DNA of 25,056 nucleotides from UBA6197 sp047638075 (GCF_047638075.1 NZ_JBLJBV010000089.1:1-25056), one strand, 5' to 3'; counted from the first letter of the stretch, positions 1 to 7,843 are shown. Numbers and translations: made by a program. Notes: generated by a model not told the origin, from the letters alone.

Positions 1-1006
1 TGGCAAGGCGCACGTTCTGGCCGCGCCGCCCGATTGCCAGTGACAGTTGCTCATCAGGCACCACCACTTCGATCCGGTTGGCTTCTTCGTCGATGACGAC
101 CTTTGACACCTCGGCAGGCTGAAGGGCGTTCACCAGGAAGGTCGCCTGATCTTCGTTCCACGGGATGATGTCGATCTTTTCACCCTGCAATTCACCCACC
201 ACAGCCTGAACGCGGCTGCCGCGCATACCGACGCAGGCGCCAACCGGGTCAATCGAGTTGTCATAGCTGATGACCGCGATCTTCGCACGCGAACCGGGGT
301 CACGCGCAACGGCCTTGATTTCGATGATGCCGTCATAAATTTCCGGCACTTCCATCTTGAACAGCTCGGCCATGAACTGCGGATCGGTGCGCGACAAGAA
401 GACCTGCGGGCCCCGCGCCTCGCGGCGCACGTCCTTGATATAGGCGCGGATCCGGTCGTTCGGGCGATAGCTTTCGCGGCCGATCTTTTCGTTGCGGCGC
501 AAAATCGCCTCGCCCCGGCCGATATCGACGATGATATTGCCGTATTCTTCGCGCTTGACCATGCCGTTGATGATCGTGCCCTTGCGGTCCTTGAATTCTT
601 CGAACTGGCGGTCACGCTCGGCTTCGCGGACGCGCTGCAAGATCACCTGTTTGGCGCTTTGCGCGGCGATCCGGCCCAGATCAACCGGGGGAACCTCGTC
701 CACGATCTCGTCACCGATCTGCGGATCAGCCAGGTATTGCTTGGCCTGAGCGGCGGTTACCTGCGCCTGATAGTTCTCGACCGCGTCATCCTCGACAACG
801 GTGCGCACACGGGTAAAACGCGCGCGGCCGGTCTTGCGGTCAATCGCGACGCGAATGTCCATTTCGGCCCCGTAGCGCGATTTCGCAGCCCGCGCGAGGC
901 TGTCTTCCATCGCCTGGATCACCAGATCCGGGTCGATCATCTTTTCGCGCGCAACGGCCTCGGCCGTCTGCAACAGTTCAAGCTGGTTGGCAGAAGTAAT
1001 TGCCAT
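1..1006 (-). CDS. nusA: Transcription termination/antitermination factor NusA (N-terminal 335 residues; C-terminus outside window)
   Basis: NusA binds RNA polymerase and nascent RNA and controls pausing, intrinsic termination and antitermination. The minus-strand frame starts at ATG 1006-1004 and stays open to the left edge, so the 3' end is missing. Visible are the polymerase-binding N-terminal domain (about 1-125), an S1 domain (about 135-200), a KH1 domain with the GACVGMRGSRVQ loop followed by GEKIDIIPW, and the start of KH2 (LSLAIGRRGQNVRLA), where the window ends. A perfect AGGAGG Shine-Dalgarno lies 8 bases before the ATG, inside the end of rimP. Only 3 bases separate the rimP stop from this start, so the two are translationally coupled. 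The rimP-nusA order is the classical bacterial nusA operon (rimP-nusA-infB). Identification is secure. Confidence 0.97.
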   Translation of the reverse strand, partial: MAITSANQLELLQTAEAVAREKMIDPDLVIQAMEDSLARAAKSRYGAEMDIRVAIDRKTGRARFTRVRTVVEDDAVENYQAQVTAAQAKQYLADPQIGDEIVDEVPPVDLGRIAAQSAKQVILQRVREAERDRQFEEFKDRKGTIINGMVKREEYGNIIVDIGRGEAILRRNEKIGRESYRPNDRIRAYIKDVRREARGPQVFLSRTDPQFMAELFKMEVPEIYDGIIEIKAVARDPGSRAKIAVISYDNSIDPVGACVGMRGSRVQAVVGELQGEKIDIIPWNEDQATFLVNALQPAEVSKVVIDEEANRIEVVVPDEQLSLAIGRRGQNVRLA

Positions 1007-1009
1007 TGC

Positions 1010-1591
1010 TCACGCCTCCTCGGGGTCGGGGGAATCGGTTTCGGTTTCGATATCGTCGAACTTGTCTTCGTCGATGATGCCGGCTTCCTTGCGGGCGCGC
1101 AGCATTTCAGCGATTAATTCATCAGTCAGGATCAGTTTCGCATCGTCCAGCCAATCGAACTTCAGCCCGATGGTGCCTTCGTCGATGGTTATCAGTACTT
1201 CGTCGCCTTCGGTTCCGGCCAGAACACCTTTGAACCGTTTGCGCCCGTCGATCAATTCGGTCGTTTCAAGCCGCGCTTCATAGCCGATCCAGATATCAAA
1301 ATCCTTCAGACGGGTCAGCGGGCGGTCGATGCCGGGCGACGAGACCTCAAGGGTATAGTTGCTCTCGATCGGGTCTTCGACGTCCATGATGGCGGATACG
1401 GCGGTCGAGATCTTGGCACAATCCTCGACGTTGATCCCACCGTCGGGACGGTCGGCCATGATTTGCAAGGTGGCGATTTTGCCGCTCATCAGGCGAATGC
1501 GCACCAGTTCATACCCCAACCCTTCAATGGTCGGGGTGACGATCTCGGCAAGGCGCCGGTCGATGGCGGTTTTAGCAATAAGTTCGGTCAT
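1010..1591 (-). CDS. rimP: Ribosome maturation factor RimP
   Basis: RimP is a cytoplasmic factor needed for maturation of the 30S subunit. The 193-residue product has the two usual domains: an N-terminal alpha/beta domain (about 10-90) with the family hallmark LEVSSPGIDRPL near residues 101-112, and a C-terminal SH3-like barrel (about 100-165; FKGVLAG...FDWLDDAKLIL). An acidic tail of about 30 residues (DEDKFDDIETETDSPDPEEA) follows. The start is ATG 1591-1589 with a GAGG about 11 bases upstream. nusA follows after 3 bases. An intrinsic terminator-like hairpin lies directly upstream (1606-1636) and a promoter candidate lies beyond it (1690-1718), which suggests attenuation control of the operon. 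Confidence 0.96.
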   Translation of the reverse strand: MTELIAKTAIDRRLAEIVTPTIEGLGYELVRIRLMSGKIATLQIMADRPDGGINVEDCAKISTAVSAIMDVEDPIESNYTLEVSSPGIDRPLTRLKDFDIWIGYEARLETTELIDGRKRFKGVLAGTEGDEVLITIDEGTIGLKFDWLDDAKLILTDELIAEMLRARKEAGIIDEDKFDDIETETDSPDPEEA

Positions 1592-1605
1592 CGTTTGGGA
1601 TGCCT

Positions 1606-1636
1606 CAAAACAAAAAACGGGCCGTCGCGGCCCGTT
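1606..1636 (-). terminator. Intrinsic terminator/attenuator in the rimP-nusA leader
   Basis: On the minus strand there is a 9-bp perfect GC-rich stem (arms 1628-1636 and 1616-1624, loop 1625-1627). It is followed at once by a T-rich run (TTTTTGTTTTG, read 1616 down to 1606). The run ends only 15 bases before the rimP ATG, and the rimP GAGG directly adjoins it. It could be the terminator of the upstream pip gene, which ends at 1755. However, no promoter fits between it and rimP, so rimP transcripts must read through it. Confidence 0.7.
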
Positions 1637-1689
1637 GATATTTCCCGGTGGGCTGCGAGTTTGGACCCCGCAGCGCCGCTGTTGAAGGC

Positions 1690-1718
1690 CGTATAGGCCA
1701 ACCCGTCCGAGTCTGCAA
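1690..1718 (-). promoter_or_regulatory. Candidate sigma-70 promoter for rimP-nusA
   Basis: On the minus strand TTGCAG (1718-1713) is separated by 17 bases from TATACG (1695-1690). The predicted start is near 1683, giving a leader of about 92 bases that contains the terminator-like hairpin at 1606-1636. The -35 match is modest. The inference rests on spacing and position between pip and rimP. Confidence 0.4.
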
Positions 1719-1754
1719 GCCTATCTGCAAATTCATCATGATCTGTGTCGCGCG

Positions 1755-2729
1755 CTATTCGCGCAGCCGGTTCATCACCCGCAACAGCGCCGCACTTATT
1801 CCTATTTCCGACAGGGCATGACCTGCGGCAGGCACCATCTGCAACGTGGCCTGGTCCCATCCGTCAGCCAGCCGCCACGCCGAAACGGGGGGGCAGATCA
1901 TATCAAGCCGGCCCTGCACGATATGCGCCGGAATATGTGCGATTCTGGCGCGGTCGCGCAGGATCTGGCCGTCTTCTTCCAGCCAGGCGTTATTGACGAA
2001 ATAATGGTTCTCCAGCCGGGCAAAGGCGCGGGCGTAATCGGCGGGGGCCTCGCCGGGCGGGCCGTCATGGTCTACGCTGGCCAGGGCGTTTTCCCATTGC
2101 GCCCACAGGCGCGCGTGTTGCGCCTCACTGGCCCAGTTGCCTGAAAACAGGCGGCGGTGATAGGCGCCAATCAGATCGCCGCGTTCGGCCTCGGGGATGG
2201 GGCGGCAAAAATTGGCCCATAGGTCAGGGAAAAAGGCACCCGCGCCGCCGCCGTAGAACCAATCCAGTTCCGTTTGCATGGCCAAAAATACGCCCCGCAG
2301 AATCAGATGTTGCACCCGGTCGGGGTGCGCCTGCGCATAAAGCAACGCGAGGGTCGCGCCCCAGCTGCCGCCAAACACCATCCAGGCGTCAATCTCAAGC
2401 AGGGTGCGGATCCGCTCGATGTCGTCGACCAGATGCCAAGTGGTATTGGCCTCGATGCTGGCATGCGGGCGCGACAGGCCGCAGCCGCGCTGGTCAAACA
2501 AGATGACCCGGTAAACCGCCGGATCGAAATAACGGCGCATCGCGGGGCTGCATCCGCCCCCCGGCCCGCCATGTAAAACAACCACCGGTTGGCCATTCGG
2601 ATGGCCCGATTGTTCCATATAAAGGCGATGTCCGTCGCCCACATCCACCATGCGCTGATCGAAGGGTTCGATCGGCGGGTAAAGAAAGGCGCCGGGTGTG
2701 CGCTTTTGGCCTGCGGTTCTGTCCATCAT
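1755..2729 (-). CDS. pip: Proline iminopeptidase (alpha/beta hydrolase, peptidase family S33)
   Basis: The enzyme removes N-terminal proline from peptides in the cytoplasm. The 324-residue product shows the family features in order: an N-terminal YPPIEPFD, oxyanion-hole HGGPGGG (53-59), ILFDQRGCGLS (76-86), nucleophile elbow GGSWG with Ser122, a helical cap (about 150-260), VQGRLDMICP with the catalytic Asp, and AAGHALSE with the catalytic His near the C-terminus. The frame is open further upstream to 2885, but that extension would overlap ubiG on the other strand and has no family similarity. I therefore take the ATG-ATG pair at 2729/2726. No Shine-Dalgarno is present, and a TATATA box ends only 5 bases before the ATG, so a leaderless mRNA is possible. 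Divergent from ubiG. Confidence 0.93.
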   Translation of the reverse strand: MMDRTAGQKRTPGAFLYPPIEPFDQRMVDVGDGHRLYMEQSGHPNGQPVVVLHGGPGGGCSPAMRRYFDPAVYRVILFDQRGCGLSRPHASIEANTTWHLVDDIERIRTLLEIDAWMVFGGSWGATLALLYAQAHPDRVQHLILRGVFLAMQTELDWFYGGGAGAFFPDLWANFCRPIPEAERGDLIGAYHRRLFSGNWASEAQHARLWAQWENALASVDHDGPPGEAPADYARAFARLENHYFVNNAWLEEDGQILRDRARIAHIPAHIVQGRLDMICPPVSAWRLADGWDQATLQMVPAAGHALSEIGISAALLRVMNRLRE

Positions 2730-2793
2730 CAGACTATATAACGGGAAATGATTGCCCGCCACGGGGTGCGGGCGCAGATATGCGAGGAATGGT

Positions 2794-3537
2794 ATGCAAG
2801 CGGCAACAAATACCGTCGATCCGGCCGAAGTGGCTAAATTCGAGGCAATGGCAGCCGAATGGTGGGACCCGAACGGCAAGTTCAAACCGCTGCATATGCT
2901 GAATCCTTGCCGGCTGGACTATATATCGACGCAGATCGCCTGCGAATTTGACCGCAACCTGAAAACGCCAAAGCCGTTCGCTGGCCTGCGCCTTTTGGAT
3001 ATCGGCTGCGGTGGCGGGCTTTTGTCTGAGCCGATGGCGCGGTTGGGGGCCACGGTGGTCGGCGCCGATGCCGCAGCGCGCAATATTCCTGTGGCACAGT
3101 TGCACGCGCAACAGATGGGCCTGGACATCGACTATCGCCACACCTCGGCCGAGGCGCTGGCAGAGGCGGGCGAGCAGTTTGACGTGATTCTGAACATGGA
3201 AGTTATCGAACATGTTGCCGACCCGCAGGGCTTTTTGACCACCTGCCAGATGCTGATGAAACCCGGCGGGATGATGATCTGTTCGACCCTGAACCGTAAT
3301 CCCAAAAGCTTCATGATGGCGATTGTGGGCGCGGAATGGGTAATGCGCTGGCTGCCCAAAGGCACGCATGAATGGCAGAAATTCATCACCCCGGATGAGC
3401 TTTTCGCCCTGATCCGCAAGGCGGGGCTTGATCCGGTCGACCGCAAGGGCATGGTTTTCAACCCGGTTGCGTGGCGCTGGTCGTTGTCAGACAGCGACCT
3501 TTCGGTGAACTACGTCACCACAAGCGTGAAACGCTAA
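2794..3537 (+). CDS. ubiG: Ubiquinone biosynthesis O-methyltransferase UbiG
   Basis: UbiG carries out both O-methylations in ubiquinone synthesis, using S-adenosylmethionine. The product has 247 residues, the usual length. Seen: an N-terminal family segment (VAKFEAMAAEWWDPNGKFKPLH, residues 13-34), SAM motif I LLDIGCGGG (67-75), acidic VVGADAA, FDVILNMEVIEHV (motif II region), and the UbiG-typical GTHEWQKFITPDEL. The frame could begin at a TTG at 2752, but ATG 2794 has GAGGA 5 bases upstream and matches the family N-terminus. It is divergent from pip and convergent with the MarR gene, with only 27 bases between stop codons and no obvious terminator. Confidence 0.96.
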   Translation: MQAATNTVDPAEVAKFEAMAAEWWDPNGKFKPLHMLNPCRLDYISTQIACEFDRNLKTPKPFAGLRLLDIGCGGGLLSEPMARLGATVVGADAAARNIPVAQLHAQQMGLDIDYRHTSAEALAEAGEQFDVILNMEVIEHVADPQGFLTTCQMLMKPGGMMICSTLNRNPKSFMMAIVGAEWVMRWLPKGTHEWQKFITPDELFALIRKAGLDPVDRKGMVFNPVAWRWSLSDSDLSVNYVTTSVKR

Positions 3538-3564
3538 GTCGTTGATCTGGCGAGACGGGTGTTG

Positions 3565-4008
3565 TCAGTCACCTGCCTCTAGCCGGGCACGCAATTCACG
3601 CAGCACGGGCAGGGCGTTGCGAACCTTTTCAGTGCCAATATCGCGCACAATGTCAGCGATCAACGGCATGAACGAGGCCAGCGCCGCCGCGCGGGCCGCG
3701 CGCCCTGACGGGCTGATGGAAACGAACTTGCGCCGCGCATCATCCCAATCGGGTCGGATATGAATATGTCCGGCCCAAACCAGCTTTGATAGTGTATTTG
3801 TCATTGCCCCCCGGGTGACATGAAATGTGGCGGCCATTTGCGCCGGGGTGCGTTCTTCGGCAACGTGCGACAGGTGGTTCAAAACCGAGAAATGCGAAAT
3901 TTCCATGCCTTTGGGCAAGGCGCGGCTGATCCGGTTTCGCGCAAGCTGGTCGGCCATGAACACTTCGGAAAAAAGCGACGCGGCCAAGGTATCTGTTGAT
4001 TCAGACAT
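3565..4008 (-). CDS. MarR-family transcriptional regulator
   Basis: A 147-residue winged-helix DNA-binding protein, probably a dimer that senses a small ligand or redox state. Seen: helix-turn-helix and wing region ISHFSVLNHLSHVAEERTPAQMAATFHVTRGAMTNTLSKLVWAGHIHIRPDWDDARRKFVSISPSGR (about 36-105), with the typical TRGAMTNTLSKL recognition helix and the DDARRK wing, flanked by helices for dimerisation. The start is ATG 4008, which overlaps the upstream hydrolase stop by 8 bases. A GAGGGG lies 10 bases upstream. A longer start at 4038 is possible but would overlap more. As the last gene of the comF-grxC-nitrilase operon it may regulate that operon. The target is unknown. Confidence 0.88.
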   Translation of the reverse strand: MSESTDTLAASLFSEVFMADQLARNRISRALPKGMEISHFSVLNHLSHVAEERTPAQMAATFHVTRGAMTNTLSKLVWAGHIHIRPDWDDARRKFVSISPSGRAARAAALASFMPLIADIVRDIGTEKVRNALPVLRELRARLEAGD

Positions 4009-4843
4009 TGATACTTGGCCCCTCAAAATCGCGGTCATGGGTTAGCGACGGCACGCGGGCGCGGGCCTTGGCCCCCTCGGAAATGTCCAGATCAACCAGC
4101 GTCACGCCGGGGGTGATGCCGCCATCCGCCAGAACCTCGCCCCAAGGCGCCACGGCCAGCGAATGGCCATAGGTGCGGCGGGGTTTGCCCGTTTGGGCAG
4201 CATGGGTGCCACATTGCGCGGGGGCCAGCACAAAGCAGCCATTTTCAATGGCGCGGGCGCGTAGCAAAATTTCCCAATGGGCGGCGCCGGTGGTATCGTT
4301 AAAGGCGGCGGGCACCGTCAGGATTTGCGCCCCCGCCTTGGCAAGCCGCCGAAAAAGTTGCGGAAAGCGCACATCATAGCAGACCGCCATGCCAACCGCC
4401 GCAAACGGCGGCTTGGCCAGCACCGCCCTTGCGCCGGGGCGGTACCCTTGCGATTCGCGGTAGTGCTCTGTTTCTGAGACGTTCACATCAAACATGTGAA
4501 TCTTGTCGTAGCGTGCCGCTATGGTGCCATCGGGGGCGATCAGGAAGCTGCGATTGGCAAAGCGGCCATCCGCGTCATCGGTTTTCAGCCCAAGCGAGCC
4601 GATCAGCAGCCAGACGCCCAAAGCGGCGGCCTCGGCGCGCATTGCGGCAAGGGTCGGGTCGGTCGCTTCGGGGTGCAGCACGGCGCGTTGATGGTCGCGG
4701 TCAGATGACAGGATATTGGTGCATTCCGGCGTCAGGATGAATGTTGCACCCTGTGCGGCCGCCTCGCGGATAAACCCCAGCGTGACCGGCAGGTTTGCTG
4801 CCGGGTCATCGCTGACTGAAAGCTGGATCAGGGCGGCGCGCAT
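4001..4843 (-). CDS. Carbon-nitrogen hydrolase, Nit1/Nit2 type (probable deaminated glutathione amidase)
   Basis: A 280-residue nitrilase-superfamily amidase. The Glu-Lys-Cys triad is visible as E40 (LTPECTN), K114 (YDKIHMFD) and C155 (VCYDVRFPQLF). The stretches KIHMFDV, TTGAAHWEILLRARAIEN and YGHSLAVAPWGEVLAD are those of the Nit1/Nit2 branch. Its known substrates are deaminated glutathione and alpha-ketoglutaramate or ketosuccinamate. The choice of deaminated glutathione is an inference supported by the neighbouring glutaredoxin gene. The start is ATG 4843, 4 bases after the grxC stop. The longer open frame to 5008 lies inside grxC and is not used. The 3' end overlaps the MarR gene by 8 bases, so comF-grxC-nit-marR is one operon. 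Confidence 0.92.
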   Translation of the reverse strand: MRAALIQLSVSDDPAANLPVTLGFIREAAAQGATFILTPECTNILSSDRDHQRAVLHPEATDPTLAAMRAEAAALGVWLLIGSLGLKTDDADGRFANRSFLIAPDGTIAARYDKIHMFDVNVSETEHYRESQGYRPGARAVLAKPPFAAVGMAVCYDVRFPQLFRRLAKAGAQILTVPAAFNDTTGAAHWEILLRARAIENGCFVLAPAQCGTHAAQTGKPRRTYGHSLAVAPWGEVLADGGITPGVTLVDLDISEGAKARARVPSLTHDRDFEGPSINV

Positions 4844-4847
4844 CACG

Positions 4848-5105
4848 TTACTGCACCAGCATCGGGTCAAGTTTGCCCTGATGCTCCAAAGCGTGCAGCT
4901 CATCGCAGCCGCCGATATGTTTTCCGTCAATAAAGATTTGCGGCACGGTATGACGGCCATGCGCGCGCTCGCGCATTTCGGCACGCTTTTGGGGCTGTTT
5001 GCCGACATCGATTTCCGTATAGTTCACACCCTTGGATTGCAGCAGCTTTTTGGCGGCGATGCAGTAAGGGCAGGTCCGGGTGGTGTAAATCTCTACGCGC
5101 GGCAT
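4848..5105 (-). CDS. grxC: Glutaredoxin 3 (dithiol glutaredoxin)
   Basis: A small 85-residue cytoplasmic glutaredoxin that reduces disulfides and glutathionylated proteins using glutathione. The dithiol active site CPYC is at residues 12-15. The cis-proline TVPQIFI and the glutathione-binding GGCDEL motif follow, and the length is exactly that of the GrxC family. The start is ATG 5105 with AAGGA upstream. It lies 36 bases after comF and 4 bases before the nitrilase-type amidase. Confidence 0.96.
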   Translation of the reverse strand: MPRVEIYTTRTCPYCIAAKKLLQSKGVNYTEIDVGKQPQKRAEMRERAHGRHTVPQIFIDGKHIGGCDELHALEHQGKLDPMLVQ

Positions 5106-5141
5106 GGGGCATCCTTTATCAACGCGGGTGACTATAAGGAT

Positions 5142-5891
5142 TTAGGCATCCTTGGCAACGCGCGCCAGTGTGACCACACAAACTAGTGCAGCGCCTGCAC
5201 GCATACACGCCTCGGCCGCCACTGCCAGCGTCGCCCCCGAGGTCATTACGTCATCCACCAGCAAAACCTTGCGCCCTGCCAACAGATCCTTGCGCTTTGG
5301 GGTCACCGCCAGCGCGCCGTTGACATTGGCAAAACGCGCGTCGCGGCCCAACCCCTCCTGACTGGGGGTAATGCGCGACCGCAGCAGAAGGTCGGGGCAA
5401 TGATCCAACCGCGCGATTCGTGCCATTTCGCGCGACAACAGCGCCGACTGGTTATAACGCCGCTTCAACAGGCGCAAGCGATGCAGCGGTATCGGCGCAA
5501 CCAGCATATCAGGCGAAAGCAGCGGTAGTGCCGCGCGGTGCAGCCAACCGGCAAGCGGTGGCACCAGATCCAGACGGTCGCCGTGTTTCAGCGCCAGAAT
5601 CAGCCGCCGCCCGGTCCCTTGGTAGGTCAACGCCGCGCGCCCCCGGTTCCAGGGGCGGTCGATTCGCATGCATTCATCACAAAGCACCGGTGTGCCCTCA
5701 TCATCGCCGGGCAGGGGGGCGCCGCATTTGTCGCACGCAAGCCCGGTTACGAAAGGCGTATCGCACCAGCACGCCCCACACAGGCCGAAATCTGACGCCA
5801 CAGCACCACCGCAACCAATGCAACGGGGCGGAAATACCAGATGCAAGGCCCCTAGCATCCCGCGCCGTAGCCCATTAAACATCACCCCCAT
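5142..5891 (-). CDS. comF: ComF-family phosphoribosyltransferase-like protein (amidophosphoribosyltransferase fold)
   Basis: A 249-residue ComF/GntX-family protein. Its homologues are needed for uptake of transforming DNA in competent bacteria, while the biochemical role is unclear. The N-terminus has two zinc-ribbon Cys clusters (C24, C27, C38, C41 and C53, C56, C71, C74). The C-terminal half is a type I phosphoribosyltransferase fold with the PRPP loop VDDVMTSGAT (about 212-221). The family signature RRYNQSALLSREMA lies in the middle. The start is ATG 5891 (GAGGGG upstream), or ATG 5882 without a ribosome site. The start codon overlaps that of the divergent gene at 5890. First gene of the operon with grxC. 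Confidence 0.93.
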   Translation of the reverse strand: MGVMFNGLRRGMLGALHLVFPPRCIGCGGAVASDFGLCGACWCDTPFVTGLACDKCGAPLPGDDEGTPVLCDECMRIDRPWNRGRAALTYQGTGRRLILALKHGDRLDLVPPLAGWLHRAALPLLSPDMLVAPIPLHRLRLLKRRYNQSALLSREMARIARLDHCPDLLLRSRITPSQEGLGRDARFANVNGALAVTPKRKDLLAGRKVLLVDDVMTSGATLAVAAEACMRAGAALVCVVTLARVAKDA

Positions 5892-6726
5892 GACACATCC
5901 CCCTCTTTTGACCGATCGCCCCGCCCTGACCCGCCACCGCGCCCGTGCGCTGGCCAATGGTCCTGCGTTGTTCTTGCACGAAGACGCCGCCGCAGAGATT
6001 GAGGAGAGGCTGAACGAGGTTAACAGAACGTTTAATTCTGTTGCCGTGGTGACAGGTTTTCCCAATCCGTGGCGTAAAATCCTGCCCGATGCCGTCATCA
6101 TCCCGGATGAGGATGTGCTGGAACTGGAATCGGGTGCCTATGATCTGGTGGTCCATGGGCTCAGCCTGCATTGGGCGAATGATCCGGTCGGCCAGATTGT
6201 GCAATGCCACCGCGCATTGCGCCCTGACGGTCTGTTTTTGGCGGCGATGTTTGGTGGCCAGACCCTGGCCGAGCTTCGCGCGGCCCTGGCCGAGGCCGAG
6301 GTAGCTGTGACCGGGGGCCTGTCGCCGCGCGTGTTGCCGATGGGCGAGATCCGCGAACTGGGGGCGCTGTTGCAGCGCGCAGGCTTTGCGCTGCCCGTGG
6401 CCGATGCCGTCACACGCAAGGTAACCTACCGCGATGCGCCGCATCTTATGGCGGATCTGCGCGCAATGGGCGAAGGAAACGCGCTTAACGCCCGCAAACG
6501 CAACGCCACCGCGCGCGCCGTCTTTGCCGAGGCCACAAAGATTTATCACGCCGCCTACGCCGAACCAGACGGAAGGGTGCGCGCGACGTTCGAGTTGATT
6601 TACCTGACGGGCTGGGCGCCACATGAAAGCCAGCAAAAGCCACTGCGCCCCGGTTCCGCCGTCCAAAGGCTGGCCGATGTATTGGGTGCGGCAGAAAGAT
6701 CACCGGCAACACCGCGCAAAGATTGA
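5890..6726 (+). CDS. NDUFAF5-like class I methyltransferase-fold protein (possible complex I assembly factor)
   Basis: A 278-residue protein with clear likeness to mitochondrial NDUFAF5, the assembly factor acting on the complex I subunit NDUFS7. Seen: YDLVVHGLSLHWANDPVGQIVQCHRALRPDGLF (from residue 84), AMFGGQTLAELR (119-130), GGLSPRVLP, and the family-specific LRAMGEGNALNAR and GWAPHESQQKP near the end. The expected SAM motif I (DLGCGxG) is absent. The matching place reads SVAVVTGFPNPWRKIL (50-65), so the activity may not be an ordinary methylation. The start is ATG 5890, sharing two bases with the comF start on the other strand, with no clear Shine-Dalgarno. The open frame runs further upstream inside comF and is not used. 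hemH follows 46 bases later. Confidence 0.85.
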   Translation: MTHPPLLTDRPALTRHRARALANGPALFLHEDAAAEIEERLNEVNRTFNSVAVVTGFPNPWRKILPDAVIIPDEDVLELESGAYDLVVHGLSLHWANDPVGQIVQCHRALRPDGLFLAAMFGGQTLAELRAALAEAEVAVTGGLSPRVLPMGEIRELGALLQRAGFALPVADAVTRKVTYRDAPHLMADLRAMGEGNALNARKRNATARAVFAEATKIYHAAYAEPDGRVRATFELIYLTGWAPHESQQKPLRPGSAVQRLADVLGAAERSPATPRKD

Positions 6727-6772
6727 CGCGCGCCGATTGACCCTTATCTGATCAGGCGAACTAAAGGGACGA

Positions 6773-7843
6773 ATGATGACTATGAACAAGATTGTCGCCG
6801 GAACCGGCCGCCTTACGCATGCCCAGCCAGACCATCCGCCCGTGAATCGCGCTAAAATCGGCATCCTTGTGGCCAATCTGGGGACGCCTGACGGGTACGA
6901 CTATTGGTCGATGCGCCGCTATCTGAGCGAATTTTTGTCAGACAAGCGGGTAGTCGACATCTCGGACTGGATCTGGCAGCCGCTTTTGCAATTGGTGATC
7001 CTGACGAAACGGCCGTTCAGCTCGGGCGCCAATTACAAGCTGATCTGGAACCACGAGGCAAATGAAAGCCCGTTGTTGACGATCACCAAACAGCAGGTGG
7101 CAAAACTGCGCGCCGCTGCGAATGCCGCCTATGGCGATGAGGTGATGGTTGAGTTCTGCATGCGCTACGGCAACCCCTCGACGCAGAACGTGGTCGATCG
7201 GATGGTGGCAGAGGGTTGCGAGAAAATCCTGTTTTTCCCCCTTTATCCGCAATACGCCGGCCCTACCTCAGCCACCGCCAATGATGCGTTCTTTCAGGCG
7301 CTGACCAAGGTCAACCGCCAGCCCACCGCCCGCATCGCCCCCGAATATTTCGATCGCCCCAGCTATATTGACGCTTTGGCGCAATCGGTCGAGAGGGTCT
7401 ATGCCGGCCTCGATACCCGCCCCGATGTGCTGGTTGCCAGCTACCACGGCATGCCGCGACGCTATCTGATGGAGGGGGATCCCTATCATTGCCAGTGCCA
7501 GAAAACCTCGCGTTTGCTGGGGGAAAGACTGACATGGCAAAAGGGCGATATCGTTACGACTTTCCAGTCGGTCTTTGGCCGTGAAGAATGGCTAAAGCCC
7601 TACACGGTTGAACATGTCGCGGAATTGGCCCGGCAAGGGAAAAAGAACATTGCCATCATCTCGCCGGCGTTCAGTGCCGATTGCATCGAAACCCTCGAAG
7701 AGATCAATGGCGAAATCCGCGAGGCATTTGAACATGCGGGGGGTGAAACCTTCACCTATATTCCCTGTCTCAATGATGATGATGCGCATATTGCAGCACT
7801 GATGGATGTGGTGGCCCAGAACCTTGCAGGCTGGATAGGCTGA
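6773..7843 (+). CDS. hemH: Ferrochelatase (protoheme ferro-lyase)
   Basis: HemH inserts Fe2+ into protoporphyrin IX, the last step of protoheme synthesis, at the inner membrane. The 356-residue product shows ILVANLGTPD (31-40), FLSDKRVVD, the FPLYPQYAGPTSAT stretch, the metal-site His225 in VASYHGMPRRY, the bacterial PYHCQCQKTSRLL, FQSVFGREEWLKPYT and the catalytic Glu306 in CIETLEE. The start lies among ATGs at 6773, 6776 and 6782. AAGGGA at 6764-6769 best fits 6776 or 6782, so the first residues are uncertain. It is probably cotranscribed with the NDUFAF5-like gene. A TTGACC at 6737-6742 may be part of a further promoter. Confidence 0.96.
   Translation: MMTMNKIVAGTGRLTHAQPDHPPVNRAKIGILVANLGTPDGYDYWSMRRYLSEFLSDKRVVDISDWIWQPLLQLVILTKRPFSSGANYKLIWNHEANESPLLTITKQQVAKLRAAANAAYGDEVMVEFCMRYGNPSTQNVVDRMVAEGCEKILFFPLYPQYAGPTSATANDAFFQALTKVNRQPTARIAPEYFDRPSYIDALAQSVERVYAGLDTRPDVLVASYHGMPRRYLMEGDPYHCQCQKTSRLLGERLTWQKGDIVTTFQSVFGREEWLKPYTVEHVAELARQGKKNIAIISPAFSADCIETLEEINGEIREAFEHAGGETFTYIPCLNDDDAHIAALMDVVAQNLAGWIG

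Noticed and set aside
6737..6765. Promoter TTGACC-N17-ACTAAA for hemH
   Set aside because: The -10 match is poor and the start would leave no room for the clear AAGGGA ribosome site.
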